In this document: positions 1 to 11,358 of the stretch, one piece after another
Layout: each line of letters starts with the position of its first letter
How positions within the stretch are numbered: the first letter of the stretch is position 1
DNA from: Elymus sibiricus
Taxonomy: Eukaryota; Streptophyta; Magnoliopsida; Poales; Poaceae
Assembly (NCBI GenBank): GCA_039707655.1
Contig: CM077664.1
Span: 195,418,195-195,482,194, forward strand
Reading direction: 5' to 3'
Length of the DNA stretch: 64,000 nt
Notes under the pieces: generated by a model
What the model was told of the DNA's origin: nothing
Seen by the model: the letters and a program-made list of their open reading frames with translations, nothing else
Databases searched by the model: none
Made by a program: the position numbers and the translations under genes

Positions 1-169
1 AGAACCTGAATAGGAGGGTGTCGAACAAGCGACAGTTGCGTGATACTAAAAACTGAACTATAGCTAAATGCGTAGAGAAGAAAACGAGGAGTTGCTCCAG
101 CTAACCGTAGATGCGCCGGAGCAGTGCAGCATTCCAAGGATTTGGCTCGAGTCTGTTGTCTTCGGGGTC

Positions 170-798
170 TCAAATGCGGTACGCACCTCCGATGAGTACT
201 TGGTCGATAATTAATGGTCCATCCCATTTAGGTGACAGCTCATGCTTCTGCTTTTCGGGGTGGAGCCGCATGACCAGGTCTCCGACATTGAATTCTTTCG
301 ATCGTACTTCCCTGCTTTGATAGCGCCTTGCATGCTGTTGATAGAATGTAGAACGTGCCCGAGCCACATCGCGCTCCTCCTCGATGGTGTCTAGGTGTCC
401 TGTCGATCGAGCTCGGCCACCCATTCCTCATACATGCGCACACGAGGTGCATCATGAATAAGATCACAGGGGAGTACAACCTCTGCGCCGTAAACCATGA
501 AAAATGGTGTGTAGCCTATGGATCGATTGGGTGTGGTGCGCAAGCCCCATAGTACGGAATCTAGTTCTTCTACCCACTAACAGTGTGCCTCTTTGAGAGA
601 ACGTACCAACCTTGGCTTGATGCCACTAAGGATTAGCCCGTTGGCGCGTTCCACCTGTCCATTAGACTGGGGGTGATATACGAATGCGTAGTCGAGCTTG
701 ATGCACATCTTGGCACACCACGCTTTTACTTCCTTGGCCGTGAAATTGGTTCCGTTATCCGTTATTATGCTATGGGGAACACCATAACGGTGTACCAC
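170..798 (-). pseudogene. Tat-type integrase core and C-terminal domain remnant
   Basis: Two frames on the minus strand carry the end of the integrase. At 798-577 the motifs IITDNGTNF (second catalytic Asp) and HPQSNGQVERAN (catalytic Glu) of the DDE core are visible. At 424-170 the C-terminal domain ends in KWDGPLII...GAYRI, the usual closing motif of gypsy integrases. The segment between 425 and 576 is out of frame. The first catalytic Asp should lie in the preceding block and appears there as Glu. The protein would insert the cDNA into chromosomal DNA; in this copy it cannot be made as one chain. Confidence 0.8.
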
Positions 799-875
799 TC
801 CTGAAATGAATTCAATAACCAGCTATGCTCTGGCTGAGGTTACTGGTTTCGTCTCAATCCACTTGGTGAACTTAT

Positions 876-2201
876 CTACCATGACGAGTAATATTTGTTT
901 ATCTTTGACCCTCCTCGAAGTGGGCCAACCACCTCCAGCCCCCAGACCGCAAAAGGCCAAGTGATCAGAATAGACCGAAGGGCTATGGGGGGCATATGGA
1001 CTTGTTTAGCAAACACCTGACAGCCGGCGCAGCGCTGCACCAATGCCTTGGCGTCTGCGCTGGCGGTCGGCCAGTAAAGCCCCGCTCGGAATGCCTTGCT
1101 GACCAGGACCCGAGCTGCGGCGTGGTGGCCGCTCATGCTGGAGTGTATCTTCGTAAGGAGCTTTCTTCCCTCCTCCTTAGATATGCATCGCTGGAGGACT
1201 CCCGTGGCGCTTTGCTTATAGAGGTCGCTTTCGTGGACCTTATAAGGCTTGGACCTCCGAATGATCCGTCGTGCTTCTACTTGATCCTCGGGAAGCTCTT
1301 TGCGGAGTAGGTATGCGAGGAGGGGCTCCGTCCATGGCGCGATAACTGTCATTATTTCATGAGCCGAGGCTGTCTTCTGGACGGCCGAGCCCCCGATTAT
1401 ATCCTCGCCTTCCTCTGCCGCCGGGGAGGTGACCTTTCCGGTGTCGGTTGATGCCGATGTGTTAATCCCGTCCTGCCAAGCAACAGACGGTTTGAAAAGC
1501 CGCTCCAGGAAGGTATTTTCAGGTACCTTATCACGCTTGGCACCCATTCTGGCAAGGACATCGGTAGCTTGATTGCTGTCCCTTGGGATATGCTGGAATT
1601 CCAGCTCGTCGAAACGAGCTGAGATTTTTAGGACGACGTTTCGGTATGCTGTCATCTTAGGGTCCTTGGCGTCAAACTTGCCGTTAACTTGAGAGATGGC
1701 GAGGTTAGAATTTCCTCGGACCTCAAGGCGCCGGACTCCCATTGAGATTGCTATCCGAAGTCCGTGCAACAGAGCCTTGTATTCGGTTGCATTATTGGAG
1801 TCGGTGTACATAATTTGCAGTACGTACCGAATGTTGTCGCCTGTTGGTGACGTCAGGACTACTCCAGCCCCTAGTCCAGCCAGCATTTTGGAGCCGTCAA
1901 AGTACATGGTCCAGTGTGAGTACGTGATGTGCTCTCTAGGGAGCTCGGCTTCCGTCCATTCTGCTACGAAGTCCGCCAAAACCTTAGATTTAATAGCCCG
2001 GCGTGGCTTATATGTTATTTCGAAGGAGAGGAGTTCGATAGCCCACTTGGCAATGCGTCCCTTGGCGTCCCTATTATTGATTATGTCATTGAGGGGTGCT
2101 TCGAACGCCACTGTGACTGAGCACTCTTGAAAGTAGTGCCAAAGTTTCCGAGATGCCATAAAGACCGCATAAGTTATCTTCTGGTAGTGAGGATACCGCA
2201 T
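876..2201 (-). pseudogene. Tat-type RNase H domains and integrase zinc finger remnant
   Basis: A 441-codon open frame. It starts with the end of the RT-linked RNase H region (RYPHYQKITYAVFMASRKL and KSKVLADFVAEWTE). It continues with a second RNase H: MYFDGSK supplies the first Asp and NATEYKAL the Glu. The third acidic site is changed, reading VRGNSNLA where Asp is normal. It then enters the integrase HHCC zinc finger (SGHHAAARVLVSKAF, then CAGC) and the start of the core. The first core Asp seems replaced by Glu (WGLEVVGP). Two RNase H-like regions in series are characteristic of Tat elements. The frame breaks from RT between 2201 and 2229. It is long enough to look like a gene but is a TE remnant. 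Confidence 0.85.
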
Positions 2202-2228
2202 TTTACACGGGGTAAATACTTCGGAAAC

Positions 2229-3284
2229 CTAGTAGACAGGTCTTTGAACCTGGAGTTTGTGACCCTCCATGTCGCGCTCGACTACGAGGACGGCGCTGAC
2301 CACTTGGTTGGTGGCCGAAATGTATAACAACATCGGCTCACTTACCCCAGGAGCTGCAGGTATGGGGTTGGTAGGAAGGAGGGTTTTGATTTCCTCTAAA
2401 GCTGCTCCAGCCTCGCTAGTCCACGTGAAATTCTTGGTTTGTTTAAGCAACCTATAGAGGCGTAGAGCCTTTTCTCCGAGCCGTGAAATGAATCGGCCCA
2501 GTGCGGCTACACAACCTGCCAGCTTTTGGACGTGCTTGAGTTCAGTAGGTATTTCCAGCCGAGCTAGTGCTCGGATTTTGGCAGGATTAGCCTCTATACC
2601 TCGATGGGAAACGATAAACCTGAGTAGTTTGCCTGCGGGTACCCTGAAAACACACTTCTCTAGATCGAGCTTGAAGTGATATGCTCGGAGGTTCAAAAAT
2701 GTTTCCCGAAGATCGTCAACTAGCTGGTTGATGTTTTTGGTTTTAAGAACCACATAATCTACGTAAGCCTCCACGGTTTTCCCAATCTGCTTTTCCAGGC
2801 ATGTTTCAATCATGCGCTGGTAAGTTGCACCTGCATTTTTTAGTCTGAAGGGCATTGTGTTGAAACAGAACGGCCCGTAAGGAGTAATGAATGATGTGGC
2901 TGACTGGTCTGATTCCTTCATTTTGATTTGGTGATACGCCAAGTAGGCGTCCAGAAAACACAAGGAGTCGTCTCTTGCACTAGCGTCCGTAATCTGGTCG
3001 ATGCATGGCAAGGGGAAGGGGTCCTTCGGGCAAGCCTTGTCGAGGTCTTTGAAACTGACACACAGGCGCCAGGACTTGTCCTTTTTCGGTACCATGACCA
3101 GGTTGGCCACCCAGTCGGGGTGCTTGATATCTCTGATGAATTCAGCCTCTAGTAACTTGGCCAATTCTTCGCACATAGATTGGCGCTTGGTCTCCGAAAA
3201 TCGCCGGAGCGCCTGTTTAACAGATTTGGAGCATTTGATTATGTTTAGGCTATGCTCTGCTAGGTTACGTGGGATTCCTGGCAT
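2229..3284 (-). pseudogene. Ty3/gypsy reverse transcriptase remnant
   Basis: A 351-codon open frame covering nearly the whole RT domain. Visible landmarks are MPGIPRNLAEHSLNI near the start, LCVSFKDLDKACPKDPFPLP, the FLDAY motif carrying the first catalytic Asp, the PFRLKNAGATYQRMI block, and the active-site box. The box reads YVDYVV where functional copies have YVDD, so the second catalytic Asp is Tyr. The end (VVSAVLVVERDMEG) enters the RNase H region. The RT would copy the element RNA into cDNA; with this substitution it should be inactive even if translated. It is followed directly, in another frame, by the RNase H block at 876-2201. Confidence 0.9.
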
Positions 3285-3519
3285 GTCAAAAGGGTGCCAA
3301 GCAAAAATATCCCAATTTCCCTAAGAAAAGTACGCAGGGCTTCGTCAACCTCTTGTTCCAGCTGTGCTCCTACAGACGCCATTTTAATCGGGTTTGTTGG
3401 GTGCACCTAAAATTTAATGATTTCATCAGCTGGCTTGAACGAGGTGGACTTGGATCTTTTATCCAAGATGACGTCGTGTCTGTCCATGGTGGTGCGAAGC
3501 GCTGTTAACTTCTCGGCCG

Positions 3520-4000
3520 CTAAGGCTTCGGTAGTGACTCAAGTGCGAGTGACGCCGTTTTGTTTTCTGCTCGAAGTGCCCTGTCAGGGTTGCTTCTTAT
3601 GGTAATCGTTCCATTAGGACCTGGCATCTTCATGTACCCATAATGTGGCATTGCGTGAAATTTTGAGAAAGCATCACGCTCAAGCAAGGCGTGGTAACCG
3701 CTTTCGATGGGTACGATGTGGAAGGTCAGCTCCTCAGATCGATAGTTCTCGGGAGTGCCAAAGACCATGTCGAGTGTGATATTTGCTACATCATGCCTCC
3801 TTTCTGCGAATTATCCCTTTAAATGTTGTATGACTCTGTTCGATGCACGATTTATCTATTTGCATCTTATCCAAAGTCTCTTCGTAGATGAGGTTTAGAC
3901 TGCTACCGCCGTCCATTAGAACCCTGCGGAGTCGATACCCGCCAACAATGGGGTCGAGGACCAGGGCGGCCGGACATCGGTTTAGGCCATACTTCGGCCT
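3520..4000 (-). pseudogene. Tat-type aspartic protease and linker remnant
   Basis: Read on the minus strand from about 3995, the frame encodes VGGYRLRRVLMDGGSSLNLI. MDGGS corresponds to the protease active-site box of this lineage, where DTG/DSG is replaced by DGG. After a stop near 3800 the frame shifts, and 3768-3520 encodes the protease-RT linker (FGTPENYRSEELTFHIVP, then SGYHALLERDAFSKF). Retroviral-type protease would cut the Gag-Pol polyprotein. The assignment rests on motif recall and on position between gag and RT. At least one stop and one frameshift are present. Bases 4001-4522 are the upstream linker or gag end, and I see no continuous frame there. Confidence 0.7.
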
Positions 4001-4527
4001 GTCCTATTGTTCGAAAGTGAATGGCGTGTCTAACCACGAATCCGTGATCGCGACCTGGTAGACTTGGTTTAGCTCCCGAAGGGCTCTCTTCCTCTGGCCT
4101 TTTGACGTGTAGGTTTCGTAGATCATTTGGACTTCGTCTTTGTCCGAAGATGATGTCGGATATTTATGGCTCTACGTGTTGGCTAAGAGGGCCTCGCCTT
4201 TCTTAGCCACATGTCACACCACCCAACAGTCTTGAAGGTTGTGATTTGGACTGGTTTTTAATAGGACAGAGTGGATTGGGCATGACTTGTTCAGCAGATC
4301 GTCGAGGGCCGTTTTGGTTCTCGTGACAGCTTTCTTTCTTTTTCGTGATGGTTCGACTGACGTCGGGCGATGGAGATTATCCTTCTAGTGCGTTTGCCTG
4401 TCACGTTTTGGTCTTTCGGCTTAAATCAAGTCTGCTTGCTCCTTTTGGGCTAGCCAGGCATCCTCGATGGAGCAAAATTTTGACACCAGGTCCAATAATT
4501 CGGAGATGGTCTGCACGCGACGTCGGG

Positions 4528-5912
4528 TGATACGTCTCCAACGTATCTATAATTTTTTATTGTTCCATGCTATTATAGTATCAATCTTGGATGTTTTTAT
4601 ATGTAATTATATGCCATTATATATCATTTTTTGGGACTAGCCTATTAACCCAGTACCTACTAACCAGAGGGGGCGCGCCGTGCTGCCTTATGGGGCCCAC
4701 GTGACTCCGTTTGACCTAATTCCACTTCTATAAATTCACAAATATTGGGAAACCCCCAGAGAGCCAGAAGAAAAAACCTTTCCGCCGCCGCAAGCCTCTG
4801 TTCTTCCGCGATCCCATCAGGAGGCCTTTTCCGGTACTCTGCCGGAGGAGGAATCGATCATGGAGGGCTTCTACATCAACCTTGCTGCCCTTTCGATGAT
4901 GTGTGAGTAGTTTACCATAGACCTACGGGTCCATAGCTAGTAGCTAGATGGCTTCTTCTCTCTCTTTGATCTTCAATTGTTCTCCTCGATGTTCTTGGAG
5001 TTCTATCCGATGTAATCTTCTTTTGCGGTGTGTTTGTTGGGATCCGATGAATTGTGAGTTTATGATCAGATTATTCATGAGAAATATTTGAGTCTTCTCT
5101 GAACATATTTATGCATGATTGTTATAGCTTTGTATTTCTCTCCGATCTATCGGTTTAGTTTGGCCTACTAGATTGATTTATCTTGCAATGGGAGAGTGCT
5201 TTGTGATGGGTTCAATCTTGCGGTGCTCAATCCCAGTGACAGAAAGGGACATGACACGTATTTGTATTGTTGCCATTAAGGATAAAAAGATGGGGTTTAT
5301 TCATATTGCTTGAATTTGCTTCTCTACATCATGTCATCTTGCTTAAGGCGTTACTCTATTTCATACTTAATACCCTAGATGCATGCTGGATAGCGGTCGA
5401 TGGGTGGAGTAATAGTAGTAGATGCAGGCAGGAGTCGGTCTACTTGTCTCGGACGTGATGCCTATATACATGATCATTGCCGTGAATCCGTCATAACTAT
5501 TTGCTCTTCTATCAATTGCCCAATAGTAATTTGTTTACCTACCGTATGTTTATGTGCTCAAGAGAGAAGCCTCTAGTGAAAATATGGTCCCCGGGTCTAT
5601 CTTTATTATATAAAAAACCTAAAAATACCTTGCTGCAATTTATTACCTTTATTTTAATTAGTAGTTTAGTTTATCTATTTACCTCGATAAGATTTAATCC
5701 TTGCAAATAACCGCTAAGAGGATTGACAACCCTCTTATTTGCATTGGGTGCAAGTGTTTGCTCTTGTGTGTGCAGGTGCGCTTAACGGAATTTTGCTTGG
5801 TTCTCCTACTAGATTGATAACCTTGGTTCTTAACCGAGGGAAATACTTATCTCTACTGTACTGCATCATCCTCTCCTCTTCGGGGAAATATCAACGCAGA
5901 CTACAAGTAGCA
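4528..5912 (+). repeat. 5' LTR of element A
   Basis: 1385 bp, starting TGATACGTCTCC and ending TAGCA just before the primer site. Compared with the 3' LTR it lacks roughly 190 bp after about 4665 (the segment seen at about 9410-9590), but it retains about 110 bp (roughly 5490-5600) missing from the 3' LTR. The rest is very similar. Confidence 0.9.
4729..4735 (+). promoter_or_regulatory. TATA box of element A 5' LTR
   Basis: TATAAAT in the context CTTCTATAAATTCACAAATA, within the LTR and matched at 9647-9653 in the 3' LTR. It is the likely core of the element promoter; the transcription start is not determined. Confidence 0.55.
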
Positions 5913-5923
5913 GGAAGAATTTC

Positions 5924-5941
5924 TAGCGCCGTTGCCGGGGA
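5924..5941 (+). other. Primer binding site of element A (tRNA-Asp type)
   Basis: TAGCGCCGTTGCCGGGGA lies 11 bases after the 5' LTR. It matches the site complementary to the tRNA-Asp 3' end used by Athila-like elements, except for one G-to-A change at its second base. The spacer is longer than usual but is also seen in element B. Confidence 0.7.
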
Positions 5942-6108
5942 CACATCATCAAAATTACCAAGTACCTTCGCACAAATTATCATTCACTTGCATTTACTTT
6001 ATTTATCTTTTGTTTGCATTTGCTCTCTCGTTTTCATCTCCCCCACTTCTAAAAATCTTTACAAAAACACACACAAAAATTATTAGCTAGTTTGCTAGTT
6101 CGGTCACC

Positions 6109-6630
6109 ATGTCATTAGAAAAAATTCGTGATAGTTTCTATAGCAGAAGATTGTCTGAAATTGAAAATGTTACTAAGAGTTTTATGACCTCGCAATTTGA
6201 GCAAAATAAATTCTTTTCTGAAGAGCTTAAGGAACACTCTAGCTTGTTGGATGCCATTAATAAAAAACTTGAAGATATTAATCTAGAAGTATCAAACCTT
6301 CAGGCTCAACTTGCTAACACTGAAAATTTACTAGGAAAATTTTCGGATAAACAAACAACTCTAGTGAATTGGATGACTGCCAAACCGGAATCACTACCTA
6401 GTAATGATGAAGAAATTAAAATGATTGGTGTCACTCCTATTGAATCATTATTTAGTAACATAAAACTTGATGAAAAGGGGATTGGAGAAGAGTCAACTTT
6501 AGATAGAAGGAGTCCCACTTGCTTGGAGGGTGATAATCTTGATCATAAAAATGAAAAAAGTGGGTTTGGAGAGGTCAAAACTTTAAATAGTAATGCACCC
6601 ACTACTTTGGATCACAAGGACTTTAATTAA
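6109..6630 (+). CDS. Small ORF of element A, coiled-coil protein of unknown function
   Basis: 173 codons from ATG to TAA, the only sizeable frame inside element A, about 170 bp after the primer site where gag would sit. Residues 1-90 are rich in Glu, Lys, Leu and Asn with heptad-like spacing (LLDAINKKLEDINLEVSNLQ), suggesting a coiled coil. The C-terminal part carries SGFGEVKTLNSNAPTTL, a motif that recurs twice in the ORF of element B. There is no zinc knuckle, protease or RT motif. After the stop, the frame can be followed in pieces to about 6930 (Lys- and Glu-rich), so the original protein was probably longer. A role in RNA packaging in trans is only a guess. AT-rich codon use matches the surrounding noncoding DNA. 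Confidence 0.5.
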   Translation: MSLEKIRDSFYSRRLSEIENVTKSFMTSQFEQNKFFSEELKEHSSLLDAINKKLEDINLEVSNLQAQLANTENLLGKFSDKQTTLVNWMTAKPESLPSNDEEIKMIGVTPIESLFSNIKLDEKGIGEESTLDRRSPTCLEGDNLDHKNEKSGFGEVKTLNSNAPTTLDHKDFN

Positions 6631-9288
6631 GATAGTTGTTCTTTAATTGAGTGTATTTCCTTGTTGCAATCCATGATTAATTCACCAAATGCATATGAAC
6701 AAAATAAAGCTTTCACTAAACACATTGTAGAAGCCATGTTGAAAGCACATGAAGAAAAACTTGAGTCAGAAGTATCAATTCCTTGAAAATTACAAGATGA
6801 ATGGGAACCTACTATTAAAGTTGGAGTACAGTAGCATTATGCCAATATTAAATATGAATCAATTTACTACATTACCTAAAGTTAAAGATTTGTTTGTTAT
6901 ACTAACGGATCTCACAAGGTTTCTGTTGAGTTTTGTGTGCTGAAGTTTTCAAGTTTAGGGTGAGACTACGATGGACAAAGGAATAAGGAGTGGCAAGAGC
7001 CTAAGCTTGGGGATGCCCAAGGCACACCAAGATAATATTCAAGGAAGACTCAAGCGTCTAAGCTTGGGGATGCCTCGGAAGGCATCCCCTCTTTCGTCTA
7101 CAATCTATCAGTAACTCACTTGGAGTATATTTTTATTCATCACATGATATGTGTTTTACTTGGAGCGTCTTGTGAAATAGTTTGTTTGCTTTTGTTTGCT
7201 TTTTAGTTTGTCACAATCATATTTTCTGAACACACCTTTTTGAGAGGGACACACATTATTCGTGATTTGTTAGAATACTCTATGTGCTTCACTTATATCT
7301 TTTGAGCTAGGCAGTTGCTCTAGTGCTTCACTTATATCTTTTAGAGCACGGCGGTGATTATATTTTAAAGAAATAGTTGCACTCTCATGCTTCACTTATA
7401 TCTTTTTGAGAGTCTCATGATAGCAATGGTAATATGCACGGGTTATGAATTTGGTCCTGATATGATAGGTATTCAAGAGGGATATAATAAAAACTTTCAT
7501 GTAGATCACTGAATATGATAAGTTTGATTCCTTGCAATAGTTTTGCGATATTAAGATGGTAATATGTGGGAGGTATTAGTAGATAATTGCGGTTTAGTAA
7601 GAATAATTGTGTTAAGGTTTGTGATTCCCGAAGCATGCACGTATGATCTGTCATTATGCTAAGAAGTTGGAGCATGATTTATTATTGATTGTCTACCTTA
7701 TGAGTGGCGGTCGGGGACGAGCGATGGACCTTGTCCTACCAATCTATCCCTCTCGGGACATGCGTAGTAGTACTTTGCTTCGAGGGCTAATAGACTTTCG
7801 CAATAAGTATGTGAGTTCTATATGACTAATGTGAGTCCATGGATTATACGCACTCTCACCTTTCCGCAATTTGCTAGCCTCTTCGGTACCGTGCATTGCC
7901 CTTTCTCACATCGAGAGTTGGTGCAAACTTCGCCGGTGCATCCAAACCCCGTGATATGATATGCTCTATCACACATAAGCCTCCTTATATCTTCCTCAAA
8001 ACAGCCACCATACCTACCTATCATGGCATTTCCATAGCCATTCCGAGATATAATGCCATGCAACTTCCACCGTTCCGTTTTTATGACATACATCATCATT
8101 GTCATATTGCTTTGCATGATCATATAGCTGACATAGTATTTGTGGCTCAGCCACCGTTTATCATTGTTATACATGTTACGCTAGCATCATTGCACATCCT
8201 GATACACTGCCAGAGGCATTCATATAGAGTCATATTTTTGTTGTAGTATCGAGTTGTAATTTTGATTTTTAAGTAAATAGAGGTGTGATGATCATCATTA
8301 TTAGAGCATTGTCCCAGTGAGGAAAGGATGATGGTGGATATGATTCCCCCACAAGTCGGGATGAGACTCCGGACGAAAAAAAAGGAAAAAAAGCGAAAAA
8401 TATATATATAAAGGAAAAAAAGAGGCAAAAAAGAGCCATAAAAAAAGAGAAAAAGAAAAAGAAAATAAATAAAGTAAATAAATAAATGAGAGAAAAAGAG
8501 AGAAGGGGCAATGTTACTATCTTTTTCCACACTTGTGCTTCAGAGTAGCACCATGTTTTTCATATAGAGAGTCTCCTATTTTGTCACTTTCATATACAAG
8601 TGGGAATTTTTCATTATAGAACTTGGCTTGTATATTCCGATGACGGGCTTCCTCAAATGCCCGAGGTCTTCATGAGCAAGCAATTTGGATGCACACCCAA
8701 TTAGTTTTCATGTTGAGCTTTCATACACTTATAGCTCTTAGTGCATCCGTTGCATGGCAATACCTACTCCTCGCTTTGACATCAATCCATGGGCATCTCC
8801 ATAGCCCGTTGATTAGCCTCGTTGATGTGAGACTTTCTCCAATTTTGACTTCTCCTATTTATCTCTATCACCATACTCTATTCCACCCATAGTGCTATAT
8901 CCATGGCATGCACTCATGTATTGCGTGGGAGTTGAAAAAGCTGAAGCGCGTTAAAAAGTATGAACCAATTGCTCGGCTTGTCATCGGGGTAGTGCATGAT
9001 AAATACTTTGTGTGAAGAAGATGGAGCATGACAGGATTATAAGATTTTGTAGGGATAACGTTCTTTAGCATTTTTATTTTGAAAGACATGATTGTTTGCT
9101 AGTATGCCTGAGTATTGATGTATTTATATCAAATTATAGACTATTGCTTTAAATCATTCGGATCTTATTACTCATACCGTAAGAGAGAGATTACATGATG
9201 AAACACGATAGGTAGCATTCCACATCAAAAATTCTGTTTTTATCATTTACCTACTCGAGGACGAGCAGGAATTAAGCTTGGGGATGCT
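6631..9288 (+). other. Noncoding interior of element A with purine tract and PPT
   Basis: No convincing coding frame. Notable content: blocks near 6990-7095 built around AGCTTGGGGATGC, also found inverted in element B; a repeated CTTCACTTATATCTTTT block at 7285-7410; an A/G-rich low-complexity tract at about 8371-8515; and a polypurine tract (AAGCTTGGGGATGCT) ending at 9288 against the 3' LTR, preceded by CTCGAGGACGAGCAGG. Confidence 0.75.
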
Positions 9289-10752
9289 TGATACGTCTCC
9301 AACGTATCTATAATTTTTGATTGTTCCATGCTATTATAGTTTCAATCTTGGATGTTTTTATATGCAATTATATATCATTTTTTGGGACTAACCTATTAAC
9401 CCAGTGCCTAGTGCCAGTTGCTGTTTTCTGCTTGTTTTTGGCTTTTCAGAGAAACAGTACCAAATGAAGTCCAAATGCCACGAAACTTTTTGGAGATTTT
9501 TTTTGAACAAAAGAAACCTGGGAAGCTTCGGGAGGAGGCCAGAAGCCTCACGGAGGCTTCACAAGGCACTAGGGCGCGCCCCAGGGGAGAGCGCGCCATG
9601 CTGCCTTGTGGGGCCCACGTGACTCCGTTTGACCTAATTCCACTTCTATAAATTCACAAATATTGGGAAACCCCCAGAGAGCCAGAAGAGAAAACCTTTC
9701 CGCCGCTGGAAGCCTCTGTTCTGCCGCGATACCATCTGGAGGCCTTTTCTGGTACTCTGTCGGAGGAGGAATCGATCACGGAGGGCTTCTACATCAACCT
9801 TGCTGCCCTTCCGATGATGTGTGAGTAGTTTACCATAGACCTATGGGTCCATAGCTAGTAGCTAGATGGCTTCTTCTCTCTCTTTGATCTTCAATACAAT
9901 GTTCTCCTCGATGTTCTTGGAGTTCTATCCGATGTAATCTTCTTTTGCTGTGTGTTTGTTGGGATCCGATGAATTGTGAGTTTATGATCAGATTATTCAT
10001 GAGAAATATTTGAGTCTTCTCTGAACTCTTTTATGCATGATTGTTATAGCTTTGTATTTCTCTCCGGTCTATCGGTTTAGTTTGGCCTACTAGATTGATT
10101 TATCTTGCAATGGGAGAGGTGCTTTGTGATGGGTTCAATCTTGCGGTGCTCAATCCCAGTGACAGAAAGGGACATGACACGTATTTGTATTGTTGCCATT
10201 AAGGATAAAAAGATGGGGTTTATTCATATTGCTTGAATTTGCTTCTCTACATCATGTCATCTTGCTTAAGGCGTTACTCTATTTCATACTTAATACCCTA
10301 GATGCATGCTGGATAGCGGTCGATGGGTGGAGTAATAGTACTAGATGCAGGCAGGAGTCGGTCTACTTGTCTCGGACGTGATGCCTATGTACATGATCAT
10401 TGCCATGAATCCGTCATAATTATATAAAAAACCTAATAACTTTATTATATAAAAAACCTAAAAACCCCTTGCTGCAATTTATTTACCTTTATGTTAATTA
10501 GTAGTTTAGTTTATATATTTACCTCGATAAGATTTAATCCTTGCAAATAACCGCTAAGGGGATTGACAACCCTCTTATTTGCGTTGGGTGAAAGTGTTTG
10601 CTCTTGTGTGTGCAGGTGCGCTTAACGGAATTTTGCTTGGTTCTCCTACTAGATTGATAACCTTGGTTCTTAACTGAGGGAAATACTTATCTCTACTGTA
10701 CTGCATCATCCTCTTCTCTTCCGGGAAATACCAACGCGGACCACAAGTAGCA
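9289..10752 (+). repeat. 3' LTR of element A
   Basis: 1464 bp, TGATACGTCTCC to AAGTAGCA, followed by the TSD copy TCGGG. TATA box TATAAAT at 9647-9653. It is more complete than the 5' LTR in U3 but lacks about 110 bp in the second half (around 10425). Confidence 0.9.
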
Positions 10753-11160
10753 TCGGGCGAGGGTGTTTAGGACGCCTTCGTCTTTACAGTTAAGCTGAAA
10801 AGTTGCCGCGATATCTGAATCGTGACAGTCTGGTATCTTGTTCTTGACGGACAGGAACCTGGCCCAGAATTGTCGCACGGTTTCATCACACTTCTTTTTT
10901 ATGTAGATTAGATCCCAGACATCGGAAGGCCCTGATTTATTCGGGCAATATTTGATGTGGGGGGTGGGCGGGATCAAAAATTTGATCCCTATCGCTCGAG
11001 AACTCGATGCTCCGACGAGTTCATCCCTAACGGGGTGGGACAACGACGAGCCAACCAAATTGGTTTTGAAGTTCGAGCCCTCGGCTACCCCCGACAGGTT
11101 GACCTTTCGATCGTCCGATCTGACACTTCGATGATTGATCCTCTTCCATGCAGAGGTCTC
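10753..11160 (-). pseudogene. Tat-type Gag remnant
   Basis: Minus-strand frames encode the capsid-like retrotransposon Gag domain: CDETVRQFWARFLSVKNKIP followed by CHDSDIAATFQLNCKDEG matches the conserved (R/Q)xFxxVRNKIP...DxxIxAAF pattern of plant gypsy Gag. The preceding 40 codons (around 11030-11150) are in another frame, so at least one frameshift separates the N terminus. The gene is then cut at 10752 by element A and resumes at 4527. Gag would form the virus-like particle that packages the element RNA. It sits just downstream of the 5' LTR, as expected. Confidence 0.75.
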
Positions 11161-11358
11161 TAACCGAAGTAGGAGAAAGAGCGCAAGGCTCAGGAGTTAA
11201 GTCTAGCTTATCATGCCTCAACTCTCAATGGAGGAGGTGCGATATGCTAACTGGAGATTCGGGCGTATAGATTACGCCATGAAAGTTTTGTTCGTTAACC
11301 GAAACCTCCATCGATCTTTTCTTCGATCGCACAGCGGGGCTCTCAATGAAAGCACTAG

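Larger units (their letters stand above)
4528..10752 (+). mobile_element. Element A: non-autonomous gypsy-type LTR retrotransposon, complete
   Basis: Complete element of 6225 bp flanked by a perfect 5-bp target duplication, TCGGG (4523-4527 and 10753-10757). It has two LTRs (4528-5912, 9289-10752), both starting TGATACGTCTCC and ending AAGTAGCA. A primer site follows the 5' LTR and a polypurine tract precedes the 3' LTR. The interior holds one short ORF and long noncoding sequence, with no protease, RT, RNase H or integrase. It must therefore have been moved by enzymes from another element. It interrupts gag of the Tat element. A diverged relative of the LTR is present at 62763-64000 on the minus strand. 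Confidence 0.93.

Noticed and set aside
8147..8532. 127-codon hydrophobic frame, apparently a membrane protein
   Set aside because: It is the complement of an A/G-rich low-complexity tract, which reads as Phe/Leu/Ile on the other strand.
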